From NCBI RefSeq assembly GCF_042678185.1, contig NZ_JBHUDQ010000021.1: a stretch of 64,000 nt of DNA. The stretch is one strand, 5' to 3'. Made by a program: the position numbers and the translations under genes. Below the pieces are notes generated by a model, which was given only the letters and a program-made list of their open reading frames with translations, ran no database searches and was not told where the DNA came from. Each line of letters starts with the position of its first letter. Position 1 is the first letter of the stretch. This document shows positions 30,263 to 37,431 of this stretch, one piece after another. This DNA is from Ramlibacter ginsenosidimutans. GTDB lineage: Bacteria; Pseudomonadota; Gammaproteobacteria; Burkholderiales; Burkholderiaceae_C.

Positions 30263-31786
30263 TCAGGCGGCGGCGCGCGACCGGCCCTTGGCGGATTTCG
30301 GCTTGGTCTTGCCGGCGGGCGCGGCCTTCGCTGCAGCGCCGGACCCGGCGCCTTCCTGTGCCATCAGGTATTCGAGCAGCAGGCCCACGGGCCGGCCGGT
30401 CGAGCCCTTCGCTGCCCCGCCCTTCCAGGCAGTGCCGGCGATGTCCAGGTGGGCCCAGGGATAGTTCTGGGTGAAGCGATGGAGGAACTTGGCCGCGACC
30501 ACGGCACCGGCCGCGCGCCCGGCGACGTTCGCCACGTCCGCGAAATTGGTCTTCAGGCCCTCGGCGTACTCGTCGTCCAGCGGCAGGCGCCAGCAGGGAT
30601 CCAGCGCGGCGTCGCCGGCGGCCATCAGTTGCTGCGCGAGTTCGTCGTCGGTCGCGAAGAGCCCGCTGCGTACGCCGCCCAGGGCGACGACACAGGCGCC
30701 CGTCAGCGTCGCGATGTCGATCACGGCGCGGGGCTTGAAGCGTTCCGCGTACGTGAGGGCGTCGCACAGGATCAGGCGGCCCTCGGCGTCGGTGTTCAGC
30801 ACCTCGATGGTCTGCCCACTCAGGCTGGTGAGGATGTCGCCGGGCTTGTACGAGGCGCCATCGGGCATGTTCTCGCAGCTGGGGATCAGCCCGATCACGT
30901 TGATCCGGGGCTTGAGTTCCGCCAGGGCGCGGAAGGTCCCCAGCACGCTGGCGGCGCCTCCCATGTCGTATTTCATCTCGTCCATCTCCGCCGAAGGCTT
31001 GATGGAGATGCCGCCGGTGTCGAAGGTGATGCCCTTGCCCACCAGCACGACCGGTGCCTGGCCCTTGCCGGCGCCTTCGTAGCGCAGCGTGATGAAGCGC
31101 AGCGGCTCCGCCGAACCCTTGGCGACGCCCAGGAACGCGCCCATGCCGATGCGCGCGACCTCCTTGGGGCCGAACACCTCGACCTGCAGGCCGTGCGACT
31201 TGGCGAGCTTGGTCGCCTCTTCGCCGAGCCGCGTGGGCGTGGCGTAGTTCGGCGGCAGGTTGCCCAGTTCGCGGGCGAATTCGATCCCGATCGCCGCGGC
31301 CTTGGCCCGCGCGAAGGCCTGCTTGCGCGCGCCCGCGTCGGCCACTCCGACGACGACCTTCTTCAGCTCGCGTGCCTCGGGCTTGGACTTCGTGGCCACA
31401 TAGACATAGCTGCTCTCGGCCGTCCCGCAGACCGCAGCGCGCACGGCGTCGTCACCACTCTCCGGCGGCAGGACGATGGTGAGCTTCTTCGCCGTCGACG
31501 AGCGCAGCGCGCTGGTCGCGGCCTGCACCGCGGCATGGACGCGGCGGCCCGATCCGTCGCCGGCGCCCGCGAAGATCACGCGCGACGCAGCAATGCCCTC
31601 GGGCCGGTAGGCGTGCAGCAGCTTGCCCGGTTTCGGTTCGAGATCCTTGGCTTGCAGGGCCGCGGCAGCCAGGCGCGAGACCGGGTCCTTGCCCGCCTGG
31701 AAGCCCTCGGGAACCAGGACCAGCAGCACGTCGGTCTTCTCGCTGGACGCACCTGCCAGGTCGAGGGTCTTGAGTTCGAAGTCCAT
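30263..31786 (-). CDS. pepA: Leucyl aminopeptidase (M17, PepA)
   Basis: 507 residues: an N-terminal macro-like domain and a C-terminal catalytic domain with the M17 signature NTDAEGRLILCDAL, the metal/catalytic block VGKGITFDTGGISIKP and DMGGAASVLGTFRAL. It is a dinuclear-metal, hexameric exopeptidase removing N-terminal residues from peptides; in E. coli it also binds DNA as a regulator. The C-terminus carries an Ala/Lys/Arg-rich extension (PAGKTKPKSAKGRSRAAA) absent from E. coli PepA. Divergent from lptF, with 42 bp between the starts. Confidence 0.96.
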   Translation of the reverse strand: MDFELKTLDLAGASSEKTDVLLVLVPEGFQAGKDPVSRLAAAALQAKDLEPKPGKLLHAYRPEGIAASRVIFAGAGDGSGRRVHAAVQAATSALRSSTAKKLTIVLPPESGDDAVRAAVCGTAESSYVYVATKSKPEARELKKVVVGVADAGARKQAFARAKAAAIGIEFARELGNLPPNYATPTRLGEEATKLAKSHGLQVEVFGPKEVARIGMGAFLGVAKGSAEPLRFITLRYEGAGKGQAPVVLVGKGITFDTGGISIKPSAEMDEMKYDMGGAASVLGTFRALAELKPRINVIGLIPSCENMPDGASYKPGDILTSLSGQTIEVLNTDAEGRLILCDALTYAERFKPRAVIDIATLTGACVVALGGVRSGLFATDDELAQQLMAAGDAALDPCWRLPLDDEYAEGLKTNFADVANVAGRAAGAVVAAKFLHRFTQNYPWAHLDIAGTAWKGGAAKGSTGRPVGLLLEYLMAQEGAGSGAAAKAAPAGKTKPKSAKGRSRAAA

Positions 31787-31828
31787 AATCCTTGTTGTTC
31801 ACGCCGCGGCACGCGCCGCAAGCCGCAG

Positions 31829-32929
31829 ATGTTATTCCATTCAACCGTTCGCAAGGAGCTGGCCCGCAGTTTCGGCGCGTCGCTCGTGGTGCTGGTCACC
31901 ATCATCGTGACCATGACCCTGATCCGCACGTTGAGCCTGGCCTCGCGCGGCAGCGTCAATCCCGAGGAAGTGATGATGGTCATGGGCTACACGGTCCTGG
32001 GCTACCTGCCCACCGTGCTCACGCTGTCGCTCTTCATCGCCATCGTGGGCACGCTCTCGCGCATGTACCGGGACAGCGAGATGGTGATCTGGTTCAGCGC
32101 CGGCCGCGGCCTGGCCTCGCTCGTGCGCCCCCTCTTCAGTTTTGCGTGGCCCATCCTGATGGTCACCGCGCTGCTCGGGCTGGTGATCTGGCCTTGGGCG
32201 AACCAGCAGACGCAGGAACTGAAGGACCGCTATGGCCGCCGCGGCGACCTGGAGCGCGTCGCTCCCGGCCAGTTCCAGGAGTCCGCCAATGGCCGTCGGG
32301 TGTTCTTCCTGGACAAGGACACGCCGGACAACAAGTCGGGCAAGAACATCTTCATCTCGTCGGTCGAGCGGGACAAGGAGACCGTCACGTCGGCGCGCAG
32401 CGGGCACGTGGAGACCATCGGCGACGACCAGTTCCTGCTGCTTTCCGACGGCCAGCGGCTGGAGAACTCGCTCAAGGGCGAGGGCCTGCGCATCAGCGAG
32501 TTCGAGGTGCATGGCACCCGCGTGACCAACAACAGCCTGATCCCCGGTGAGAACACGCCCGCGAAGGCGCGCACCACCGTGTCGCTCATGACGAACCCCA
32601 CCCCCGTGAACCTCGGCGAGCTCGCGTGGCGCCTGGGCGTGGCGCTCGCCGGCGTGAACTTCGTGCTGCTGGCGGTGACGGTCTCCAGCGTGAACCCGCG
32701 CGTGGGCCGCAGCGGCAACCTGGTGTTCGCGCTGTTCGCGTTCGTCGTGTACTACAACCTGCTGAACCTGGGACAGAACTGGATCAGCAACCAGCGCATC
32801 CCCTTCCTCAGCTTCCTGCTCGCGGTCCACGGAGGCACCTTCTGCCTCACGTCCCTGTGGCTCGCGAAGCAGCACAACAACTGGGGCTTCAGGCCGCTGC
32901 TGCTGCGCCTGCGCAGGGAGCGCGCGTGA
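31829..32929 (+). CDS. lptF: LPS export ABC transporter permease LptF
   Basis: 366 residues of the YjgP/YjgQ family: three N-terminal membrane helices, a periplasmic beta-jellyroll (about 130-265, with RRVFFLDKDTPDNKSGKNIF) and three C-terminal helices. With LptG and the LptB ATPase (not here) it extracts lipopolysaccharide from the inner membrane. The start is ATG 31829 (MLFHSTVRKELARSFGASLV). The last codon overlaps the lptG GTG start (GTGA). Divergent from pepA, as in many proteobacteria. Confidence 0.95.
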   Translation: MLFHSTVRKELARSFGASLVVLVTIIVTMTLIRTLSLASRGSVNPEEVMMVMGYTVLGYLPTVLTLSLFIAIVGTLSRMYRDSEMVIWFSAGRGLASLVRPLFSFAWPILMVTALLGLVIWPWANQQTQELKDRYGRRGDLERVAPGQFQESANGRRVFFLDKDTPDNKSGKNIFISSVERDKETVTSARSGHVETIGDDQFLLLSDGQRLENSLKGEGLRISEFEVHGTRVTNNSLIPGENTPAKARTTVSLMTNPTPVNLGELAWRLGVALAGVNFVLLAVTVSSVNPRVGRSGNLVFALFAFVVYYNLLNLGQNWISNQRIPFLSFLLAVHGGTFCLTSLWLAKQHNNWGFRPLLLRLRRERA

Positions 32930-34023
32930 AGACGATCCGGCGCCTGATCTACGTCGAGGTCGTGCAGGCCGTGGCCTTCGTCTGCCTCGGCTTCCTCGCC
33001 CTCTTCTTCTTCTTCGATTTCGTCGACGAGCTGGGCAGCGTGGGCCGCGGGGTGCAGCCCTACCAGCTCACGCAGGCGCTGGTGTACGTCACGCTGGGCA
33101 TGCCGGCGCACCTGTACGAACTGCTGCCGATCGCGGTGCTGATCGGCACCATCTTCGTGATGGCGCGCTTCGCCCAGAGCTCCGAGTACACCATTCTTCG
33201 TACCAGCGGGCTGGGGCCGTGGCGCGCCTTGCGCACGCTGCTGCTGCTCGGTCTGGCCTTCACCGTGCTGACGTTCGCGACGGGCGACTACCTGGCGCCC
33301 CTCAGTGACCGCACGGCGCAGCTGCTCAAGGCCCGCATGAACGGCGGGGTGTCCGTCGGCACCACCGGAGCCTGGCTGAAGGAGCGCCAGCGCTACTCCT
33401 CGTACAACGTGAACGTGTACCGGCTCACGCCGGAGGGGGAGATGGAACGCGTGCGCATCTTCGAGGCCGATTCGCGCGGCTTCCTCGTGTCCATCACCCA
33501 GGCGCCCAAGGCCAGCTTCACCGACGGCGCCTGGATCCTGCGCGACGTGCAGCGCACCGAATTCCAGGACGACAAGGGTGCCACCCACGTGGAGCGGCAG
33601 CGCATGCCGACGCTGCGCTGGCCCACTGACATCACCCAGGAAATGGTTTCGGTGGCCCTGCTCAAACCGGACCGCATGAGCACCATCGCGCTGTTCCAGT
33701 ACATCCAGCATCTCGCCGCCAACGCCCAGACCTCGCAGCGCTACGAGATCGAGTTCTGGCGCAAGGTGTTCTATCCGCTGTCCTGCCTGGTGATGGTGGT
33801 GCTGGCCCTGCCCTTCGCGTACCTGCACTTCCGCTCCGGCGGCATCACCAGCTACGTGTTCGGCGGCGTGCTGATCGGGATCAGCTTCTTCCTCCTGAAC
33901 AACGTGTTCGGCTACATCGGCAACCTGCAGAACTGGCGGCCCTGGGTGGCCGCCGGCGCGCCGGGCTTCCTGTACACCGTGCTCTCGCTGGGCGCGTTCG
34001 GCTGGCTCGTGCTGCGGCGATGA
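32926..34023 (+). CDS. lptG: LPS export ABC transporter permease LptG
   Basis: 365 residues, the same YjgP/YjgQ architecture as LptF: helices at about 14-34, 60-85 and 95-120, a periplasmic jellyroll, and three C-terminal helices (FYPLSCLVMVVLALPFAYLH; YVFGGVLIGISFFLLNNVFG). The start is GTG 32926, overlapping the lptF stop; homology begins at KTIRRLIYVEVVQAVAF. The stop overlaps the cbiX ATG, so this operon unexpectedly continues into a sirohydrochlorin chelatase gene. Confidence 0.95.
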   Translation: MKTIRRLIYVEVVQAVAFVCLGFLALFFFFDFVDELGSVGRGVQPYQLTQALVYVTLGMPAHLYELLPIAVLIGTIFVMARFAQSSEYTILRTSGLGPWRALRTLLLLGLAFTVLTFATGDYLAPLSDRTAQLLKARMNGGVSVGTTGAWLKERQRYSSYNVNVYRLTPEGEMERVRIFEADSRGFLVSITQAPKASFTDGAWILRDVQRTEFQDDKGATHVERQRMPTLRWPTDITQEMVSVALLKPDRMSTIALFQYIQHLAANAQTSQRYEIEFWRKVFYPLSCLVMVVLALPFAYLHFRSGGITSYVFGGVLIGISFFLLNNVFGYIGNLQNWRPWVAAGAPGFLYTVLSLGAFGWLVLRR

Positions 34024-34385
34024 CGAGCGCGCGTGCCATCGTCCTGTTCGGCCACGGCTCGCGCGACCCGCTCTGGCGGCTGCCGATGGAAACCGTCGCC
34101 GCGCGCCTGCGCACGCTGCGTCCGGGCACGCCCGTGCGCTGCGCCTACCTGGAGCTCGAATCCCCGGGCCTGCCCGAAGCGACCGCGGACGTGGTCGGCG
34201 GCGGGGCCACCCAGGTCACGATCGTCCCGATGTTCCTCGGCACCGGCCGGCACGCGCGCGAGGACCTGCCCGCGATCGTCGACAGCCTGCGCGCCGCGCA
34301 TCCGGCCGTGGAGTTCGTTTTGCAGAAGCCCGTCGGGGAGGATGCACGGGTGCTGGACCTCATTGCGCACATCGCGCTGGAGTAA
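34020..34385 (+). CDS. cbiX: Short sirohydrochlorin chelatase (CbiX/SirB-like)
   Basis: 121 residues, the size of the single-domain CbiX chelatase. The N-terminal motif AIVLFGHGSRDPLW contains the catalytic His, and VTIVPMFLGTGRHAREDLPA contains a second conserved His. It inserts Co or Fe into sirohydrochlorin; in this context, next to cysB, siroheme supply for sulfite reductase is the likelier use. It overlaps the lptG stop (ATGA) and may be transcribed from the lpt operon. Confidence 0.9.
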   Translation: MTSARAIVLFGHGSRDPLWRLPMETVAARLRTLRPGTPVRCAYLELESPGLPEATADVVGGGATQVTIVPMFLGTGRHAREDLPAIVDSLRAAHPAVEFVLQKPVGEDARVLDLIAHIALE

Positions 34386-34399
34386 AGCGCAGGCATAAT

Positions 34400-34423
34400 G
34401 AATTTCTCCCTTAGAAGAAATTC
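34400..34423. promoter_or_regulatory. Palindrome between a CATAAT box and the cysB start: candidate autoregulatory operator
   Basis: A perfect inverted repeat, GAATTTCT (34400-34407) and AGAAATTC (34416-34423) separated by 8 bp, ends three bases before the cysB ATG. A -10-like CATAAT lies at 34394-34399. The position over the transcript start and ribosome site suits repression of cysB by its own product, as known for CysB in enterobacteria, though the sequence differs. Confidence 0.55.
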
Positions 34424-34426
34424 GGT

Positions 34427-35377
34427 ATGAATCTGCATCAGTTTCGCTTCGTCCAGGAAGCGGTGCGGCGCAACCTCAACCTCACGGAAGCAGCCAAGGC
34501 GCTGCACACGTCGCAACCCGGCGTCTCCAAGGCCATCATCGAGCTCGAGGAGGAGCTGGGCGTCGAGATCTTCGCCCGGCATGGCAAGCGGCTGAAGCGG
34601 GTGACGGAGCCGGGACAACACGTCCTCAAGAGCATCGAGCTGATCATGCGCGAGGTGGGCAACCTCAAGCGCATCGGCGAACAGTTCAGCGCGCAGGACA
34701 GCGGCACCCTCTCCATCGCCACCACGCATACGCAGGCGCGCTACGTGCTGCCCATTCCGGTGGCGAAACTGCGCGAGGCGTATCCGAAGGTCAGCGTGAG
34801 CCTGCACCAGGGATCGCCCGACCAGGTCGCCCGCATGGTGCTGGACGAAGTGGCCGAGATCGGCATCGCCACCGAGTCGCTCTCGGATTACCCCGAGCTG
34901 GTCACGCTGCCGTGCTACGAATGGCAGCATGTGCTGGTGATGCCCCTGGCCCACCCGCTGGCCACCAAGGACCGCATCACCCTGGAGGACATCGCCGGCG
35001 AGTCCCTCGTCACCTATCACCCCTCGTTCACGGGCCGCACGCGCATCGACGCCGCCTTCGCGCAGAAGAAGCTGAAGCCGCGAATCGCGCTGGAGGCCAT
35101 CGATTCCGACGTGATCAAGACCTACGTGCGCCTGGGCCTCGGCATCGGCATCGTCGCGGAGATGGCCGTGCGCGACGACGCAGGCAACGGCAACTCGGAC
35201 CTGGCCGTGCGTCCGCTCGGCCACCTGTTCGGCCAGAACCTGGCGCGCGTGGCGTTCAAGCGGGGCGCTTACCTGCGCAACTTCGTCTATCGTTTTGCCG
35301 AACTGCTGTCCGACCGCCTCGACCGCAACCTGATCGCGAAGGCGATGGCCGGGCAAGGAACCGACTACGAACTATGA
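34427..35377 (+). CDS. cysB: CysB-family LysR-type transcriptional regulator
   Basis: 316 residues. The N-terminal winged HTH (MNLHQFRFVQEAVRRNLNLT; LHTSQPGVSKAIIELEEELG) and effector domain (SGTLSIATTHTQARYVLPIP; PKVSVSLHQGSPDQVARMVL) match CysB/Cbl, in which TTHTQARY contacts sulfate or N-acetylserine. It activates sulfate-assimilation genes under sulfur limitation. The cysTWA-sbp operon at 48-52 kb is an obvious candidate target. cbiX upstream fits a sulfur theme. Its stop overlaps the aminotransferase ATG (ATGA). Confidence 0.94.
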   Translation: MNLHQFRFVQEAVRRNLNLTEAAKALHTSQPGVSKAIIELEEELGVEIFARHGKRLKRVTEPGQHVLKSIELIMREVGNLKRIGEQFSAQDSGTLSIATTHTQARYVLPIPVAKLREAYPKVSVSLHQGSPDQVARMVLDEVAEIGIATESLSDYPELVTLPCYEWQHVLVMPLAHPLATKDRITLEDIAGESLVTYHPSFTGRTRIDAAFAQKKLKPRIALEAIDSDVIKTYVRLGLGIGIVAEMAVRDDAGNGNSDLAVRPLGHLFGQNLARVAFKRGAYLRNFVYRFAELLSDRLDRNLIAKAMAGQGTDYEL

Positions 35378-36537
35378 CGACCGCCGCCCGCACGCCGCCA
35401 ATCATCAGCAAGTTCCCCGCGATGGGGACGAACATCTTCACCGTCATGTCGTCGCTGGCGGCCGAGACCGGCGCTGTCAACCTGGGACAGGGCTTCCCGG
35501 ACTTCGACTGCGACCCGAAGCTGGTGGACGCGGTCACCGAAGCCATGCGCAAGGGCTTCAACCAGTACCCGCCCATGACCGGCGTCGCACCGCTGCGCGA
35601 GGCCATCTCCGCCAAGGTGGAAGCCCTCTACGGCCGCAGGTACGACCCGGCCGCGGAGGTCACCGTCACGGCGGGTGCGACGCAGGCCATCATCACCGCC
35701 GTGCTCGCACTGGTGAAGCCGGGCGACGAGGCGATCGTGCTGGAGCCGTGCTACGACAGCTACGTCCCGAACATCGAGCTCGCCGGCGGCACGGTGGTGC
35801 GCGTCCCGCTCACGCCGGGCAGCTTCCGCCCGGACTTCGCGCGCATCGCCGCGGCACTGACGCCCCGCACGCGGGCGATCATCATCAATTCACCGCACAA
35901 CCCGAGCGGCACGGTCTGGACGCGCGACGAGATGCTGCAACTGCAGGACCTGCTCGCGCCCACCGACGTGTTCGTCGTCAGCGACGAGGTCTACGAGCAC
36001 ATGGTGTTCGACGGGCAGAGGCACCAGAGCGCTGCTTCGTTTCCCGGCCTGGCCGCGCGCGCACTGATCGTCTCGAGCTTCGGCAAGACCTGCCACGTGA
36101 CGGGCTGGAAGGTCGGCTACGTCGCCGCGCCGGCGGCGCTCACGGCGGAATTCCGCAAGGTGCACCAGTTCAACGTGTTCACCGTGAACACGCCCATGCA
36201 GTACGGACTCGCGAGCTACATGGCCTCGCCCCGGCCCTACCTGGAGCTGCCGGCCTTCTACCAGCGCAAGCGCGACCTCTTCCGGGCCGGACTCGCGCAA
36301 ACGCGCTTCAAGCTGCTGCCCAGCGAAGGCACCTACTTCCAGTGCGTGGACATCTCGCAGGTCAGCGACCTGCAGGAAGCCGAGTTCTGCCAGTGGCTCA
36401 CCCGGGAGATCGGGGTTGCGGCGATTCCGCTGTCCGCGTTCTACGGCAGCGGCTTCGACCAGCGCGTCGTGCGCTTCTGCTTCGCCAAGAAGGACGAGAC
36501 GCTGCGCAGCGCGCTCGATCGCCTCGCGAAGCTCTGA
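35374..36537 (+). CDS. PLP-dependent class I aminotransferase (methionine aminotransferase/YbdL-like)
   Basis: 387 residues of fold type I, subgroup I-gamma. Visible motifs: VNLGQGFPDFDCDP, FNQYPPMTGVAPLREAIS, NSPHNPSGTVWTRDEM, SDEVYEHMVFDG and the Schiff-base Lys in SSFGKTCHVTGWKVGY. Closest in style to YbdL (methionine:2-oxo acid) and kynurenine/glutamine transaminases. Translational coupling to cysB hints at a sulfur-amino-acid substrate such as methionine, but the assignment is inference. Confidence 0.88.
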   Translation: MTTAARTPPIISKFPAMGTNIFTVMSSLAAETGAVNLGQGFPDFDCDPKLVDAVTEAMRKGFNQYPPMTGVAPLREAISAKVEALYGRRYDPAAEVTVTAGATQAIITAVLALVKPGDEAIVLEPCYDSYVPNIELAGGTVVRVPLTPGSFRPDFARIAAALTPRTRAIIINSPHNPSGTVWTRDEMLQLQDLLAPTDVFVVSDEVYEHMVFDGQRHQSAASFPGLAARALIVSSFGKTCHVTGWKVGYVAAPAALTAEFRKVHQFNVFTVNTPMQYGLASYMASPRPYLELPAFYQRKRDLFRAGLAQTRFKLLPSEGTYFQCVDISQVSDLQEAEFCQWLTREIGVAAIPLSAFYGSGFDQRVVRFCFAKKDETLRSALDRLAKL

Positions 36538-36572
36538 GTCGCCCGCTGCTCGCTCCGCATCAGGCGACGACT

Positions 36573-36590
36573 CCGCGCGCTGACGCGCGG
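36573..36590. terminator. Hairpin between convergent aminotransferase and Rieske genes
   Basis: CCGCGCG-CTGA-CGCGCGG forms a seven-pair stem in the 66-bp convergent gap. There is no T tract on either side, so intrinsic termination is uncertain. Confidence 0.35.
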
Positions 36591-36603
36591 GCCGGGTGAA
36601 CCA

Positions 36604-37314
36604 CTAGCACTGGATCGGGTTCCTGGAGTACCGCTCCAGTGTCCGGACCACGGCCTGTCTGGCCACCGGCCGGTGCGCGTTGGGACCGACGTCGAGGCTC
36701 AGTTTCAGGGCGTACTTCTCGAAGAAGCGGTCGAAGAGCTCGCCCCCGAGCGTGCCGTGCGCGGCGAGCCCGTCGGTCGCGGGGTCGTACTCCAGCAGCA
36801 CCGCGCACAAGGGCTGGCGGGCCGGCCCGGCGAGCACTTCGGCGCCGCGGGCCGGGTCGTACTGGCTGTGTTCCGCGCAGCAGTGGATCAGGCCGTCCTG
36901 TACTCCGCGTTGTGCGCGCGTCTTGCGGAAGCTGATGAAGCTCACCTCGCGCGTCGGATACACCAGTTCGTGCGCGCAGATCGCGCAGTACGCGACGATG
37001 CTGCGCCGGCTCCCGACCCCGCCCGGCCACACGTAGGCCTGCCGGTCCTCCGTCGTCAACGTGTTCGGCGCCACCGGCTTGCCCAGGTCCAGCAGGAACA
37101 CGGGCGTGGCCTCGAAGGGATAGTTGAAGACGTAGTTCGCCTGCGGCTGGAGCGCCGCGGCCTTCAGCGGGTCGCCGCGCTCGTCCACCAGGACGGCGCG
37201 CGCGTACTCCTTGGGACGTGCATTGGACGCCCAGGAGGCGCCTGACACGGCGACGGCGGCGGAGAGACACGCCGCACTGGCGCTGCAGGACTCGAGGAAG
37301 CTGCGTCTGTCCAT
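36604..37314 (-). CDS. Tat-exported Rieske-type [2Fe-2S] protein
   Basis: 236 residues. The N-terminus MDRRSFLESCSASAACLSAA has a Tat-like twin-arginine stretch before a hydrophobic core. Two clusters give the Rieske ligand pattern: CAH in YCAICAHELVYP and CAEH in HCCAEHSQYDPARG. Such proteins pass electrons in the periplasm, for example as small subunits of oxidases. No partner oxidase or cytochrome gene is adjacent, so the partner is unknown. The start at 37314 is chosen because GGAGGG lies five bases upstream; an in-frame ATG at 37335 is less likely. It may be loosely related to thiosulfate or arsenite oxidase subunits. Confidence 0.8.
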   Translation of the reverse strand: MDRRSFLESCSASAACLSAAVAVSGASWASNARPKEYARAVLVDERGDPLKAAALQPQANYVFNYPFEATPVFLLDLGKPVAPNTLTTEDRQAYVWPGGVGSRRSIVAYCAICAHELVYPTREVSFISFRKTRAQRGVQDGLIHCCAEHSQYDPARGAEVLAGPARQPLCAVLLEYDPATDGLAAHGTLGGELFDRFFEKYALKLSLDVGPNAHRPVARQAVVRTLERYSRNPIQC

Positions 37315-37431
37315 GGCATCCCTCCGCAATTGCAAGCTAACGTAACAGAGCGCCAGCCGGATGCAAGGGGGCTTCTACCGCGAACGCAGGTTCCCGGTGA
37401 ACTGGGTGAATTCTCCACGGGCTGTGGCGCC

